Below, piece after piece: positions 27,376 through 36,783 of a stretch of 64,000 nt of DNA. Location: the NCBI RefSeq assembly GCF_001043025.1, contig NZ_JYLD01000007.1:1-64000 (forward strand), in the 5' to 3' direction. The first letter of the stretch is position 1. Each line of letters opens with the position of its first letter. Source of the stretch: Pseudomonas helleri. GTDB lineage: Bacteria > Pseudomonadota > Gammaproteobacteria > Pseudomonadales > Pseudomonadaceae. The position numbers and the translations under genes are program-made. The notes beneath the pieces were generated by a model. It was not told where the DNA came from and made no database searches. It was given only the letters and a program-made list of their open reading frames with translations.

Positions 27376-29427
27376 TTACTTGATGCGTTGACCAGGCTTG
27401 GCACCGCTGTCCGGGCTTAGCAGGTAAATTTCTTCACCGCCAGGGCCCGCCGCCATGACCATTCCTTCAGAAACCCCAAAGCGCATTTTGCGGGGTTTCA
27501 GGTTGGCAATCATCATGGTCAATCGACCTTCCAGTTCAGCCGGGTTCGGGTAGGCGCTTTTGATGCCCGAGAACACGTTGCGCTGTTCGTCGCCGATATC
27601 CAGAGTCAGACGCAGCAGCTTGTCAGCCCCTTCGACAGCCTCGGCCTTGAGGATCAAGGCGACGCGCAGGTCGACAGCGGCAAACGCGTCAAACTCGATT
27701 TCGGCTGCCAGAGGTTCTTTGGTCAGCTCGCCATTGCCTTTTGGCGCAGCAGTACCGGTATCGGTCTGGCTGGCGATCAGGTCTTCTTTGGACGCGTTGA
27801 CCATGGCTTCCACGTGCGCTGGATCGATACGTGTCATCAGCGGTTTGAAAGCATTCAACTGATGGTTGGCGAGCAAGGTGCTGTGGTCGTCCCAGGTCAA
27901 AGGAGACACATTCAGGAACGCTTCGGCATCGGCTGCCAACTGCGGCAATACTGGCTTGAGGAAGATGATCAACTGGCGGAACAAGTTGACGCCCAAGGCG
28001 CACACGGCCTGGACTTCGTCTTGCTTGCCTTCCTGCTTGGCCATGGTCCAAGGCGCCTTTTCGGCGATCCAGGCGTTGGCGCGGTCGGCCAGCGCCATGA
28101 TTTCACGCATGGCGCGCGCGAAGTCACGGGCTTCGTAAGCATCGGCAATGCTTGGTGCTGCAGCCAAGAAGGCTTCGGTCAGCTCAGGCGCTGCGTTGCC
28201 TTCAACCATCACACCGGCATTGCCTTTGTGGATGAAGCCTGCGCAACGGCTGGCAATGTTGACCACTTTGCCGATCAGGTCAGAGTTGACCTTTTGCACG
28301 AAGTCTTCGAGGTTCAAGTCCAGGTCATCGACGCCACGGCCCAATTTAGCCGCGTAGTAGTAGCGCAGGTATTCCGGCGACAGGTGATCAAGGTAGGTAC
28401 GCGCCTTGATGAACGTGCCACGGGACTTGGACATTTTTTGACCGTTAACGGTCAAGTAGCCGTGAACGTTGATCGCGGTAGGCTTGCGATAGCCTGCGCC
28501 TTCGAGCATGGCTGGCCAGAACAGGGCGTGGAAGTTCACGATGTCCTTGCCGATGAAGTGGTAAAGCTCGGCGCTGGAGTCTTTGTTCCAGTACGCGTCG
28601 AAGTCCAGTTCAGGGCGGCGTTCGCACAGGTTCTTGAAGCTGGCCATGTAGCCGATCGGCGCGTCCAGCCAGACGTAGAAGTACTTGCCTGGCTCGCCCG
28701 GGATTTCGAAACCGAAATACGGCGCATCGCGGGAGATGTCCCACTCTTGCAGGCCGCTATCCAGCCATTCGGCGATTTTGTTTGCGACTGCATCTTGCAG
28801 AGCGCCGCTTCGTGTCCAGCTTTTGAGCATGGCTTCGAAGTCGGGCAGCTTGAAGAAGAAGTGCTGGGAATCCTTGAGTACCGGCGTGGCACCGGAAATC
28901 GCCGACTTCGGATTTTTCAGGTCCGTTGGAGCGTAAGTTGCGCCGCATTTTTCGCAGTTATCGCCGTACTGATCATCAGTGCCGCATTTAGGGCAGGTGC
29001 CCTTGATGAAGCGGTCGGCCAGGAACATTTTCTTTTCCGGGTCGAAGTACTGAGTAATCGAGCGCGTGGCGATGTGGCCGGCTTCGCGCAGCTTGATGTA
29101 AATCGCACTCGACAGCTCACGGTTTTCTTCGGCGTGAGTCGAGTGATAGTTATCGAACTCCACGAGGAATTCGGAGAAGTCGGCGCAGTGTTCGGCCTGC
29201 ACGTTGGCGATCAGTTGCTCAGGTGTGATGCCTTCTTTTTCGGCACGCAACATGATGGCCGAGCCGTGGGCGTCGTCTGCGCAGACATACGTGCATTGAT
29301 TGCCGCGTTGCTTTTGATAGCGCACCCACATATCGGTCTGGATGTACTCAAGCATATGGCCAAGGTGGATTGAACCATTGGCATAGGGCAGGGCGCTGGT
29401 GACGAGGATCTTGCGTGGCTCGGACAT
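27376..29427 (-). CDS. metG: Methionyl-tRNA synthetase
   Basis: A 683-residue class I synthetase. The ATP-binding HIGH motif appears as HLGH ([11 protein letters not shown]) and the second motif is KMSKSRG. The zinc knuckle is [17 protein letters not shown]. The C-terminal 100 residues form the dimerising tRNA-binding domain seen in long MetG forms ([20 protein letters not shown]). Length and domain order match the E. coli enzyme. It is divergent from apbC, the usual Pseudomonas arrangement. Confidence 0.98.
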   Translation of the reverse strand: MSEPRKILVTSALPYANGSIHLGHMLEYIQTDMWVRYQKQRGNQCTYVCADDAHGSAIMLRAEKEGITPEQLIANVQAEHCADFSEFLVEFDNYHSTHAEENRELSSAIYIKLREAGHIATRSITQYFDPEKKMFLADRFIKGTCPKCGTDDQYGDNCEKCGATYAPTDLKNPKSAISGATPVLKDSQHFFFKLPDFEAMLKSWTRSGALQDAVANKIAEWLDSGLQEWDISRDAPYFGFEIPGEPGKYFYVWLDAPIGYMASFKNLCERRPELDFDAYWNKDSSAELYHFIGKDIVNFHALFWPAMLEGAGYRKPTAINVHGYLTVNGQKMSKSRGTFIKARTYLDHLSPEYLRYYYAAKLGRGVDDLDLNLEDFVQKVNSDLIGKVVNIASRCAGFIHKGNAGVMVEGNAAPELTEAFLAAAPSIADAYEARDFARAMREIMALADRANAWIAEKAPWTMAKQEGKQDEVQAVCALGVNLFRQLIIFLKPVLPQLAADAEAFLNVSPLTWDDHSTLLANHQLNAFKPLMTRIDPAHVEAMVNASKEDLIASQTDTGTAAPKGNGELTKEPLAAEIEFDAFAAVDLRVALILKAEAVEGADKLLRLTLDIGDEQRNVFSGIKSAYPNPAELEGRLTMMIANLKPRKMRFGVSEGMVMAAGPGGEEIYLLSPDSGAKPGQRIK

Positions 29428-29609
29428 GGGGCTCGGCTACTTGATGAGACGGTGGTCGGCCACTATAAAGCGCCGGGCAATATATTTCACCCCGTGGGCG
29501 GCTATCTGATGCTTTCTGATGTTTTTGACCGGTTCAAAAGCCTGCGCCAGGTGATTTATTACAGGTACGATAGCGACCTGTTTCACTCAGCCTTTTTCGG
29601 GAGTTGCCC

Positions 29610-30704
29610 ATGAGCGCAGTCAATCGCGCAGCGGTGGAGGCCGTCCTTCGCCAATACACCGACCCATATTTGAACCAGGATCCGGTCAGCGCCGGGTGTG
29701 TACGTCACATTGAAGTCCAGGGCGAGCATGTCAATGTTCAGCTCGAACTGGGTTATGCCGCCGGCCTGTTCAAGAATGGCTGGGCGCAAATGCTGCAAAT
29801 GGCCATCAGCAATCTGGAGGGTGTGTCCTCGGCCAAGGTTGAGATCAATTGCGTGATTGCCCCGCACAAGGCGCAGGCGCAAATCCCGGGGCTGGCCAAT
29901 GTAAAAAACATTGTTGCCGTTGCCTCGGGTAAAGGCGGCGTCGGTAAATCCACCACGGCCGCCAACCTGGCCCTGGCGCTGGCGCGTGAAGGCGCGCGGG
30001 TGGGGATTCTGGACGCCGACATTTATGGCCCAAGCCAGGGGGTGATGTTCGGTATCGCTGAGGGTACCCGCCCGAAAATCCGTGATCAGAAATGGTTTGT
30101 GCCGATTGAGGCGCATAGCGTTGAGGTCATGTCGATGGCGTTTTTGACTGACGACAACACGCCGATGGTCTGGCGCGGCCCTATGGTGTCGGGCGCCCTG
30201 TTGCAGTTGGTGACCCAAACCGCCTGGAATGACCTGGATTATCTGGTGATCGACATGCCACCCGGTACGGGCGATATCCAGCTGACCCTGGCGCAGAAAG
30301 TCCCTGTGGCGGGTTCTGTGATTGTGACGACGCCGCAAGACCTGGCCTTGCTCGACGCACGCAAGGGTGTCGAGATGTTCCGTAAGGTGAACATTCCGGT
30401 ACTGGGCGTTGTAGAGAACATGGCTGTGCACATTTGCTCGAACTGTGGCCACGCAGAACATTTGTTCGGTGAAGGCGGTGGCGAGAAACTGGCGACCCAA
30501 TACGGCGTGGAAGTTCTGGCCTCGTTGCCGCTGGCGATGGAAATCCGCGAGCAGGCCGATAACGGCAAGCCGACCGCGATTGCCGACCCGAATAGCCCGA
30601 TTGCCTTGATCTACCAAGAGCTGGCCCGTCACGTCGGGGCGCGGATTGTTCTGAGCGAAGCCGCCACCCAGGCCATGCCGACCATTACCACCAGCGACGA
30701 CTGA
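29610..30704 (+). CDS. apbC: Iron-sulfur cluster carrier ApbC (Mrp family)
   Basis: A 364-residue P-loop ATPase that carries [4Fe-4S] clusters to target enzymes. It has an N-terminal DUF59/MIP18-like domain (about 1-85), a deviant Walker A ASGKGGVGKSTTA, Walker B YLVIDMPPGTGD, and the cluster CxxC in HICSNCGHAEHLFG. The start at ATG 29610 is preceded by GGGAG at six bases; a TTG two codons earlier is less likely. It is divergent from metG and followed by a REPIN and a terminator. Confidence 0.95.
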   Translation: MSAVNRAAVEAVLRQYTDPYLNQDPVSAGCVRHIEVQGEHVNVQLELGYAAGLFKNGWAQMLQMAISNLEGVSSAKVEINCVIAPHKAQAQIPGLANVKNIVAVASGKGGVGKSTTAANLALALAREGARVGILDADIYGPSQGVMFGIAEGTRPKIRDQKWFVPIEAHSVEVMSMAFLTDDNTPMVWRGPMVSGALLQLVTQTAWNDLDYLVIDMPPGTGDIQLTLAQKVPVAGSVIVTTPQDLALLDARKGVEMFRKVNIPVLGVVENMAVHICSNCGHAEHLFGEGGGEKLATQYGVEVLASLPLAMEIREQADNGKPTAIADPNSPIALIYQELARHVGARIVLSEAATQAMPTITTSDD

Positions 30705-30720
30705 TACCCCGTAACCCCCT

Positions 30721-30787
30721 GTAGGAGCGAGCTTGCCTCGCGATCTTTTTAAAAGACCAAAAGATCGCGAGGCAAGCTCGCTCCTAC
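30721..30787. repeat. REPIN: perfect 29-bp inverted repeat
   Basis: Same class as 3908-3973, with CCTCG in place of TCTCG in the arm (GTAGGAGCGAGCTTGCCTCG). The loop has 9 bases. It lies just after the apbC stop and before a classical terminator. Confidence 0.92.
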
Positions 30788-30807
30788 AAGGTCTTTAAAC
30801 GACAGGC

Positions 30808-30842
30808 AAAAAAAAACCCCGCTTTTAAGGGCGGGGTTTTTT
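30808..30842. terminator. Bidirectional terminator apbC / csp
   Basis: Runs of A then AACCCCGC-TTTTAAG-GCGGGGTT and a run of T, between the convergent apbC and cold-shock genes. Confidence 0.93.
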
Positions 30843-30858
30843 ACTGGATCAGTACAAG

Positions 30859-31068
30859 TTAGATAACTTGAACTTCCTCAGCTTGCATGCCTTTCTGACC
30901 GCGAGTAGCGATGAAAGAAACCTGTTGGCCTTCTTTCAGGCTCTTGAAGCCGTCGGATTGGATTGCTTTGAAGTGAACAAACAGGTCGTCACCGGATTGT
31001 GGAGTGATGAAGCCGAAGCCTTTTTCATCGTTGAACCACTTAACGGTACCAGTTTGGCGATTAGACAT
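30859..31068 (-). CDS. Cold-shock domain protein (CspA family)
   Basis: A 69-residue single OB-fold protein that binds single-stranded RNA and DNA and acts as an RNA chaperone. RNP1 is KGFGFITP and RNP2 is LFVHFKAI. It starts [17 protein letters not shown], the typical CspA/CapB form; it is too short for CspD. Pseudomonads carry several paralogues, so the exact symbol is uncertain. The 354-base gap upstream leaves room for the long structured leader that controls such genes at low temperature. Confidence 0.93.
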   Translation of the reverse strand: MSNRQTGTVKWFNDEKGFGFITPQSGDDLFVHFKAIQSDGFKSLKEGQQVSFIATRGQKGMQAEEVQVI

Positions 31069-31422
31069 GGTGTAACTCCTTGAACAAAGATAACTGCGAC
31101 GCAGGAAGAGCCCTGGCCGAGACTGAGTGCAAAGAGCAGGAAAAATTCTTGGAGATGGTTGGATCGAAATTCAACATATCGTGTAGAGATTCTCAGTGAC
31201 ACAAGCAGCACAGTGGCGCCACCTTACCCCTTTTTCCGGAACGTGCAAAGGGTCTTTGCGAAGGTTTCTCGAAAAACGTGACTGATGGTTGCCCGTACAG
31301 CCTGTATTCAGTGCGCCTACAGCTATTTTCAAGAATTTCCCCCCAGCCTTTGAACCGAAACCCCGGCCCCGGTAAGATGCCGAACAGAATTTTTCCACCT
31401 CGCTATTCAGGACACCCCCGCC
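31069..31422. other. Divergent control region csp / dcd
   Basis: These 354 bases contain no convincing gene. The part near 31069-31200 (AGGAGTTACACC before the start and AT-rich stretches further up) probably forms the leader and promoter of the cold-shock gene. The right part carries the dcd promoter. No hairpin with terminator character was noticed. Confidence 0.5.
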
Positions 31423-31989
31423 ATGAGCATCAAATCAGACAAGTGGATTCGCCGCATGGCGCAAGAGCACGGCATGATCGAACCTTTCGTTGAGCGCCAG
31501 GTGCGCGGCGAAGGGGCGGATCGTCTGATTTCTTACGGCGTGTCGAGCTACGGTTATGACGTGCGCTGTGCCAATGAATTCAAGGTGTTCACCAACATCA
31601 ATTCGGCCACCGTTGATCCGAAAAACTTCGATGAAGGCAGCTTTGTCGATGTCACCAGCGATGTCTGCATCATCCCGCCCAACTCTTTCGCCCTGGCGCG
31701 CACCGTTGAATATTTCCGTATTCCACGCAACGTGCTGACCATCTGCCTGGGTAAAAGCACCTACGCGCGTTGCGGCATCATCGTTAACGTGACGCCGCTT
31801 GAGCCAGAGTGGGAAGGCCACGTGACGCTGGAGTTCTCGAACACCACCACACTGCCTGCCAAAATCTATGCAAACGAAGGTGTGGCGCAGATGCTGTTCT
31901 TCGAATCCGATGAAGAATGCGAAGTGTCGTACAAGGATCGTGGCGGCAAGTACCAGGGCCAGCGTGGTGTGACTTTGCCACGTACCTGA
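31423..31989 (+). CDS. dcd: dCTP deaminase
   Basis: A 188-residue trimeric enzyme of the dUTPase fold that converts dCTP to dUTP, feeding dTTP synthesis. Characteristic segments are [13 protein letters not shown], the nucleotide-binding [28 protein letters not shown] with the catalytic Glu, and the C-terminal [13 protein letters not shown] that closes the site. Length and sequence are typical. Confidence 0.97.
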   Translation: MSIKSDKWIRRMAQEHGMIEPFVERQVRGEGADRLISYGVSSYGYDVRCANEFKVFTNINSATVDPKNFDEGSFVDVTSDVCIIPPNSFALARTVEYFRIPRNVLTICLGKSTYARCGIIVNVTPLEPEWEGHVTLEFSNTTTLPAKIYANEGVAQMLFFESDEECEVSYKDRGGKYQGQRGVTLPRT

Positions 31990-32081
31990 CGAACAGCAGG
32001 AATTTCTGAGCGAAAAAGCACTCTATTGACTGTATTCCGGTTTCGCACCTCAGCGAACCGGACATCGCTCAGGAGTGCCCC

Positions 32082-32282
32082 ATGAAGATCGATCCGAGTA
32101 TCCGCGCCAAACTGGCAAACCTTGAGCCCAATCAGGTTGGATTATTGGCCTGGTCGCTACTCGCGTATCCCCAGTTGCATGCAGGTGGCATTCCCGGCCA
32201 GCCTGACCCAGACACCCCGCAACCCACCGAACCTGGCGTGCCCACACTGCCGGATGAAGCTCCGCCTGCCCCAGTGGCGTGA
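32082..32282 (+). CDS. Small proline-rich protein, function unknown
   Basis: A 66-residue frame with AGGAG seven bases before the ATG. The first half is helical (IRAKLANLEPNQVGLLAWSLLAYPQL). The second is a Pro-rich tail (GQPDPDTPQPTEPGVPTLPD) with no hydrophobic anchor or cysteine. It lies 92 bases after dcd and ends just before a hairpin. The ribosome site and the amphipathic N-terminal half make it likely to be real. I do not recognise a function. Confidence 0.6.
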   Translation: MKIDPSIRAKLANLEPNQVGLLAWSLLAYPQLHAGGIPGQPDPDTPQPTEPGVPTLPDEAPPAPVA

Positions 32283-32291
32283 TCAACCATC

Positions 32292-32319
32292 TGTAGCTGC
32301 TGCATTGTCAGCAGCTACA
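32292..32319. terminator. Hairpin between the small gene and aotP
   Basis: TGTAGCTGCTG and CAGCAGCTACA, 11-bp stem, loop CATTGT. It lies between convergent genes without a T-run, so it is a weak or Rho-assisted end on either strand. Confidence 0.55.
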
Positions 32320-32329
32320 TGAACAGGCG

Positions 32330-33094
32330 CTACTTCAAGTTGCCGCTTAAAAACTGGCGCAAACGCTCGCTTTGAGGGTTATCCAGTACGTCAATTGGCG
32401 GACCTTGTTCCTCAATCAATCCCTGGTGAAGGAACACCACTTGACTCGCCACTTTGCGGGCGAAGTTCATTTCGTGGGTGACCATGATCATGGTCCGGCC
32501 CTCTTCGGCCAGCCCCTGAATCACCCTCAAGACTTCACCCACCAGCTCCGGGTCCAGTGCCGAGGTTGGCTCATCGAACAGCATCACTTCGGGTTCCATC
32601 GCCAATGCCCTGGCAATGGCAACACGCTGCTGCTGGCCGCCCGAGAGGAAGGCCGGGTACTGATCGGCCACTCTTGAAGGCAAGCCGACTTTGTCCAGAT
32701 AACGTCTTGCGCGCTCTTCGGCGTCTTTTTTACTGACCCCCAGCACCCGATGCGGTGCCAGGGTAATGTTCTCCAGCACCGTCATGTGGCTCCACAGGTT
32801 GAAGTGCTGAAACACCATGGCCAGCCGGGTACGCAGGCGTTGCAACTCAGCATCGTCAGCAACCCGCATGCCGTTTTTGTCGCTGATCATGCGAATCAAC
32901 TTTCCATCAAGGCTGATGGCGCCATCGTTGGGTGTTTCGAGAAAGTTGATGCAGCGCAAAAAGGTGCTCTTGCCCGAGCCGCTGGCGCCAGTCAGGCAAA
33001 TTACGTCCCCGGTTTTCGCCTTGAGCGACACACCCTTGAGCACTTCGTTGTCGCCATAACGTTTGTGCAAGCCGTCGACGCTGAGTTTGTACAT
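32330..33094 (-). CDS. aotP: Basic amino acid ABC transporter, ATP-binding subunit
   Basis: A 254-residue HisP-class ATPase. Walker A is GASGSGKST, the Q loop MVFQHFNLW, the signature [15 protein letters not shown] and Walker B EVMLFDEP, followed by SALDPELVGEV. The start is MYKLSVDGLHKRYG; the 19 residues upstream in frame belong to the overlapping end of the previous gene region. The gene order SBP-permease-permease-desuccinylase-like-ATPase is that of aotJQMOP of P. aeruginosa (arginine/ornithine uptake). The argR regulator that follows there is missing here. Confidence 0.87.
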   Translation of the reverse strand: MYKLSVDGLHKRYGDNEVLKGVSLKAKTGDVICLTGASGSGKSTFLRCINFLETPNDGAISLDGKLIRMISDKNGMRVADDAELQRLRTRLAMVFQHFNLWSHMTVLENITLAPHRVLGVSKKDAEERARRYLDKVGLPSRVADQYPAFLSGGQQQRVAIARALAMEPEVMLFDEPTSALDPELVGEVLRVIQGLAEEGRTMIMVTHEMNFARKVASQVVFLHQGLIEEQGPPIDVLDNPQSERLRQFLSGNLK

Positions 33095-33101
33095 GCACAC
33101 C

Positions 33102-34223
33102 TCAAGCAGAGAGTAGGTAGCCGCTGCGATAGGCTTCACGCCCCGCGACATGAGCTATCACCATGCCCGCGGTGGCCATGCGCCTTACCGAGCGAGCGTA
33201 AACCAGGCCTTCGCGGGTGGTGTAAACCGGGGTGAGCCGGTCGCTGACAGGGTCGATAACGTCCGCTACCAATTGACCGGCGCTCAGGTAATCGCCGGGT
33301 TTGACGTGAAACACCAGCACGCCCCCCGCCGTTGAGGCGACGGGCTCGACACCGGCCAGCGGGGTAGCGGGGTACAGCAACTCAGGCAAAGGGCCGGCTT
33401 GGCCTTCAATCGCGCCGAGTGTGATCAGGTAATCAATCAGCGCCTGGCAATCCTGCTCGGCGAGGGCGTGACTGACGTCACCTTGGCCGCGTAACTCCAC
33501 AGTCACCGAGAAACTGCCCTGTGGAATCTCAAAGCTGCCCTCAAACCGCTGCTGCAAGGTCCACCACAGCAGGGTGAAGCACTCATCAAACGACAGGCCG
33601 CCCGAGTCGGTTGCCAGCAGGCTGGCTTGGGCTGCGAGGTAGCGCGCCAACGGCTCAACCTGCGACCAGGCCTCAGGCGTGGTGTATAGGTGAGGCACGG
33701 CTTCAAAGTCGCAGTGCAGGTCCAGTACCACATCCGCATCGCACGCCAGGGTTTGCAGGGTCAGGCGCTGAGATTGCAGCTGGGTTGCCGGCACTTGTGC
33801 GGCCAGCGCCTTGCGCAGGTGCTGGCGGATGATCTGTCGGTTTTGCTCAGGGTCGGGGGTCAGCAACCCTTCGATTTCATCACCGATCTGCACGCTCAAG
33901 TCCAGAAAGTTGCGGTTGAAGTTCTGCCCGCTTTCCAGCTCATAACGCCCCAGAGGGATGTCCATGACCACTTGCTCCAGCCCGATCGGGTTGGCCACGG
34001 GCACCACCACGATTTCGCTGCGCAAGCGACCGGCGCTTTCGAGTTCGGCCAAGTGTTTTTTCAGATGCCACGCCACCAGCATGCCGGGCAGTTCATCGGC
34101 ATGCAGTGAGGCTTGAATGTAGATCTTGCCCTGTGGCTTGGCCGGGCCGTAGTGGAAGCTGTGAATCTGCCTCTCGGTGCCTGGAACGGGGGCCAGCAAA
34201 GGATGGGTTTGATGTTGCGCCAT
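33102..34223 (-). CDS. aotO: Succinylglutamate desuccinylase/aspartoacylase-family protein (AotO-like)
   Basis: A 373-residue M14-type putative zinc amidohydrolase embedded in the transporter operon. The likely zinc motif is H-x-x-E in ASLHADELPGM, with the later His in DVVLDLHCDFEAV. The C-terminal part (from about 280) resembles a biotinyl/lipoyl-like barrel (VFHVKPGDYLSAGQLVADV). AotO of P. aeruginosa was reported as dispensable for arginine uptake, so its role is open. It could deacylate an N-acylated amino acid after import. It starts 9 bases after the upstream permease stop. Confidence 0.82.
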   Translation of the reverse strand: MAQHQTHPLLAPVPGTERQIHSFHYGPAKPQGKIYIQASLHADELPGMLVAWHLKKHLAELESAGRLRSEIVVVPVANPIGLEQVVMDIPLGRYELESGQNFNRNFLDLSVQIGDEIEGLLTPDPEQNRQIIRQHLRKALAAQVPATQLQSQRLTLQTLACDADVVLDLHCDFEAVPHLYTTPEAWSQVEPLARYLAAQASLLATDSGGLSFDECFTLLWWTLQQRFEGSFEIPQGSFSVTVELRGQGDVSHALAEQDCQALIDYLITLGAIEGQAGPLPELLYPATPLAGVEPVASTAGGVLVFHVKPGDYLSAGQLVADVIDPVSDRLTPVYTTREGLVYARSVRRMATAGMVIAHVAGREAYRSGYLLSA

Positions 34224-34232
34224 GGTTGAGTC

Positions 34233-34943
34233 CTAGTGAGCAGGGCCGAGGAAAGCCAACCAGCGGCGTTCCGCCAGTCGAAACAAACCGACCAAAATAA
34301 AGGTCACGCACAAATAGATGATGGCGGCGATGCCGAATGACTGGAAGGTCAAAAAGGTCGCTGAGTTAGCGTCCCGTGCGACTTTCAACACATCAGGGAT
34401 CGTTGCAGTAAAAGCCACGGTGGTCGAATGCAGCATCAGGATCACCTCATTGCTGTAAAACGGCAATGAACGGCGTAAGGCCGAGGGCATGATGACGTAG
34501 GCATAAAGCTTCCAGCCACTCAGGCCGTAGGCTTTGGCCGCTTCAATTTCGCCGTGGGCCATGCTGCGAATGGCGCCGGCGAAAATTTCTGTGGTGTAGG
34601 CGCAGGTGTTGAGGGCGAAGGCCAGCACCGTACAGTTCATGGCATCACGGAAGAATTCATTGAGCAGCGGTTGGGCGCGAACGGCGGCGATGCTGTAGAT
34701 CCCGGTGTAGCAAATCAGCAGCTGTATATACAGCGGTGTTCCGCGAAACACATACGTGTAGAACTGCACCGGCCAACGGATCCAGCGTCTGGATGAAACC
34801 CTGGCGATAGACAGCGGGATAGACAGTACAAAGCCGATGATCAGCGCGGCGCTCAACAGCCACAGCGTCATTGCCAGCCCGGTGATTTGGCTACCGTCGC
34901 TGTACAGAAACGGCCGCCAGTACTCTTGCAACAACTCGATCAT
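34233..34943 (-). CDS. aotM: Basic amino acid ABC transporter permease AotM
   Basis: A 236-residue HisM-type permease with about five membrane helices. The EAA loop is AGAIRSMAHGEIEAAKAYG. The start MIELLQEYWRPFL at 34943 overlaps the upstream permease stop by 4 bases (ATGA), which is why the longer in-frame extension was not used. It forms the channel with AotQ. Confidence 0.87.
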   Translation of the reverse strand: MIELLQEYWRPFLYSDGSQITGLAMTLWLLSAALIIGFVLSIPLSIARVSSRRWIRWPVQFYTYVFRGTPLYIQLLICYTGIYSIAAVRAQPLLNEFFRDAMNCTVLAFALNTCAYTTEIFAGAIRSMAHGEIEAAKAYGLSGWKLYAYVIMPSALRRSLPFYSNEVILMLHSTTVAFTATIPDVLKVARDANSATFLTFQSFGIAAIIYLCVTFILVGLFRLAERRWLAFLGPAH

Positions 34944-35668
34944 CGTACGGCCTCCCGGCAGCCCACGGCATAACGGCGTTCCAGCCACCGCAAAACCACG
35001 TTCGATGCACTGGTGATTGCCAGATAGACCAGTGCGGCAATCACCAAAAAGTAAAACAGTTCATAGGTGCTTTTGCCCGCATCCTGGGCCGCCTTGACCA
35101 GATCGGCCAAACCGATGATCGACACCAGGGCTGTGGCCTTGAGCATCACCATCCAGTTATTGCCAATGCATGGCAGAGCGAAGCGCATCATTTGCGGAAA
35201 GACCACAAAGCGAAAGCGTTGCCAGCGTTTCAGGCCGTAGGCGGTGGCCGCTTCGACCTGGCCACGGGGCACCGAGAGGATCGCGCCCCGAAAGGTCTCG
35301 GTGAAATACGCGCCATAGATAAACCCCAGCGTGATTACGCCTGCGCTGAACGGGTTGATCTCGATGTAATCCCAATCCATGGCATCTGTCAGGCTGGTCA
35401 GCCAGGTTTGCAGGCTATAAAAAATCAGCAGCATCAGTACCAGGTCCGGTACGCCGCGAATCAGCGTGGTATAGAGCTGGGCCGGCAGACGCAACAGTCT
35501 CAGGCTGGAGAGTTTGGCGCTGGCGCCAAGCAGGCCGAGCAATACGCTCACGGCTAGCGACAGGACCGATAACTTGATGGTCATCCAGGTGCCTTCCAGC
35601 AGCAGGGGACCGAACCCCTGCAAGCTGAGGGCAGACAATCCAAGGTTCTGCACGAGATTTTCAAACAT
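34940..35668 (-). CDS. aotQ: Basic amino acid ABC transporter permease AotQ
   Basis: A 242-residue HisQ-type permease. The EAA loop is RGAILSVPRGQVEAATAYG. The start MFENLVQNLGLSAL at 35668 is family-like; twelve further in-frame residues upstream overlap the attenuator hairpin and are unlikely to be translated. It pairs with AotM. Confidence 0.87.
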   Translation of the reverse strand: MFENLVQNLGLSALSLQGFGPLLLEGTWMTIKLSVLSLAVSVLLGLLGASAKLSSLRLLRLPAQLYTTLIRGVPDLVLMLLIFYSLQTWLTSLTDAMDWDYIEINPFSAGVITLGFIYGAYFTETFRGAILSVPRGQVEAATAYGLKRWQRFRFVVFPQMMRFALPCIGNNWMVMLKATALVSIIGLADLVKAAQDAGKSTYELFYFLVIAALVYLAITSASNVVLRWLERRYAVGCREAVR

Positions 35669-35690
35669 GACAGTCGAACCCAAGGCGTTG

Positions 35691-35719
35691 AAAAAGGCAC
35701 CCATGCGCGCATGGGTGCC
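35691..35719 (-). terminator. Attenuator between aotJ and aotQ
   Basis: A perfect 24-base palindrome GGCACCCATGCG-CGCATGGGTGCC directly after the aotJ stop, followed on the minus strand by five Ts. It probably lowers read-through into the permease genes, as in the aat operon. Confidence 0.85.
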
Positions 35720-35725
35720 AGCGCG

Positions 35726-36508
35726 TTATTTGCCGCTGTACAGATTCAAGTCGCCGAAGTGCTTTTGCTGGATTTTGGTGTAGGTGCCATCGTCGTGTAA
35801 CGCTTTGATACCTTTGTTCAGCAGGGTTTGTAGCGCTTGGTTACCTTTCTTGATACCCACCGCGGTTTTGGACGGCAGCAGAGGATCGTCAATGGCTGCG
35901 CTGATTTCGTAACCGGCACCTTGCGGCGATTTCAGAAAGCCCAGTTCAGCTTGCAGCATGTCTTGCACCGAGGCGTCGAGACGGCCGGAAATCAGGTCGG
36001 CATAGACTTGGTCCTGGTTGGCATAGGCCTGAGTTTTGACCCCGGCTTTATCCAGCACCGCTTTGGCGTAGGCTTCCTGGATGGTGCCTTGTTCGTAGCC
36101 CACGGTTTTGCCTTTGAGCGAGGCGGTATCAGCGCTTAACCCTGAGCCTTTTTTGTACACCAGCGATGTCGGGCCGGAGAACAGCTCGTTAGAGAAGTCG
36201 ATGACTTTTTCGCGGGCGGGGGTCACGGTCATCGACGAGATAACACCGTCGAATTTGTTGGCTTTAAGCCCGGGCACCATGCCGTCGAAGTCGGATTCGA
36301 CCCATTTGCACTTCACTTTCAGCTCGGCGCAAATGGCGTTGCCCAAGTCGATATCAAAACCCACCAGGCTGCCGTCAGCGGCCTTGGACTCAAAGGGTGC
36401 ATAAGACGGGTCAACGCCGAAACGCAGCTCTTTGTACTCTTTGGCCAGAACAGAACCCGCAGCCATGCATAAAGTCAGTGCAGAAAGGGCCAGAAATGCT
36501 TTTTTCAT
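35726..36508 (-). CDS. aotJ: Periplasmic basic amino acid-binding protein
   Basis: A 260-residue SBP_bac_3 receptor of the HisJ/ArgT class. A signal peptide of about 22 residues ends SVLA before KEYKELRFG. The ligand-binding lobes contain VDPSYAPFESKAADGSLVGF and DFDGMVPGLKANKFDGVISSM, as in lysine/arginine/ornithine-binding proteins. It heads the aotJQMOP-type operon. The specificity between arginine, ornithine, lysine and histidine cannot be settled by eye. Confidence 0.9.
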   Translation of the reverse strand: MKKAFLALSALTLCMAAGSVLAKEYKELRFGVDPSYAPFESKAADGSLVGFDIDLGNAICAELKVKCKWVESDFDGMVPGLKANKFDGVISSMTVTPAREKVIDFSNELFSGPTSLVYKKGSGLSADTASLKGKTVGYEQGTIQEAYAKAVLDKAGVKTQAYANQDQVYADLISGRLDASVQDMLQAELGFLKSPQGAGYEISAAIDDPLLPSKTAVGIKKGNQALQTLLNKGIKALHDDGTYTKIQQKHFGDLNLYSGK

Positions 36509-36689
36509 TGTTCAATCCCTAATAACCGGTTGCTGGAGCGTAACGACGTCATAGACGAAGCAATAACCGAACCACATGGGGTTGAGGGGGCGTTTAAAGC
36601 CGGGAAGGGAGTAAAAAACGGCGGCTGTGCGCTACAAAAGAGCGCTGAAAAAGGCGTGATCCAAAACAGTGCGCTGTTCAATGATGCCC

Positions 36690-36777
36690 CTGTGGGAGCG
36701 GGCTTGCTCGCGATGTGGCAACACGGTGTGTCAGTGACACCTTGTTGATTCAATCGCGAGCAAGCCCGCTCCCACAG
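36690..36777. repeat. REPIN, GTGGGAGCGGGCTTG type
   Basis: Arms CTGTGGGAGCGGGCTTGCTC... and complement flank a spacer with GGTGT...ACACC. It lies 6 bases after the quiP stop and probably shapes the 3' end of that message. The 275-base gap before aotJ holds nothing else that I recognise. Confidence 0.9.
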
Positions 36778-36783
36778 AGATGC

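Noticed and set aside
27814..29373. A 519-codon open frame on the plus strand opposite metG
   Set aside because: It mirrors a clear methionyl-tRNA synthetase; long antisense frames are common in GC-rich DNA. The translation shows no family features.
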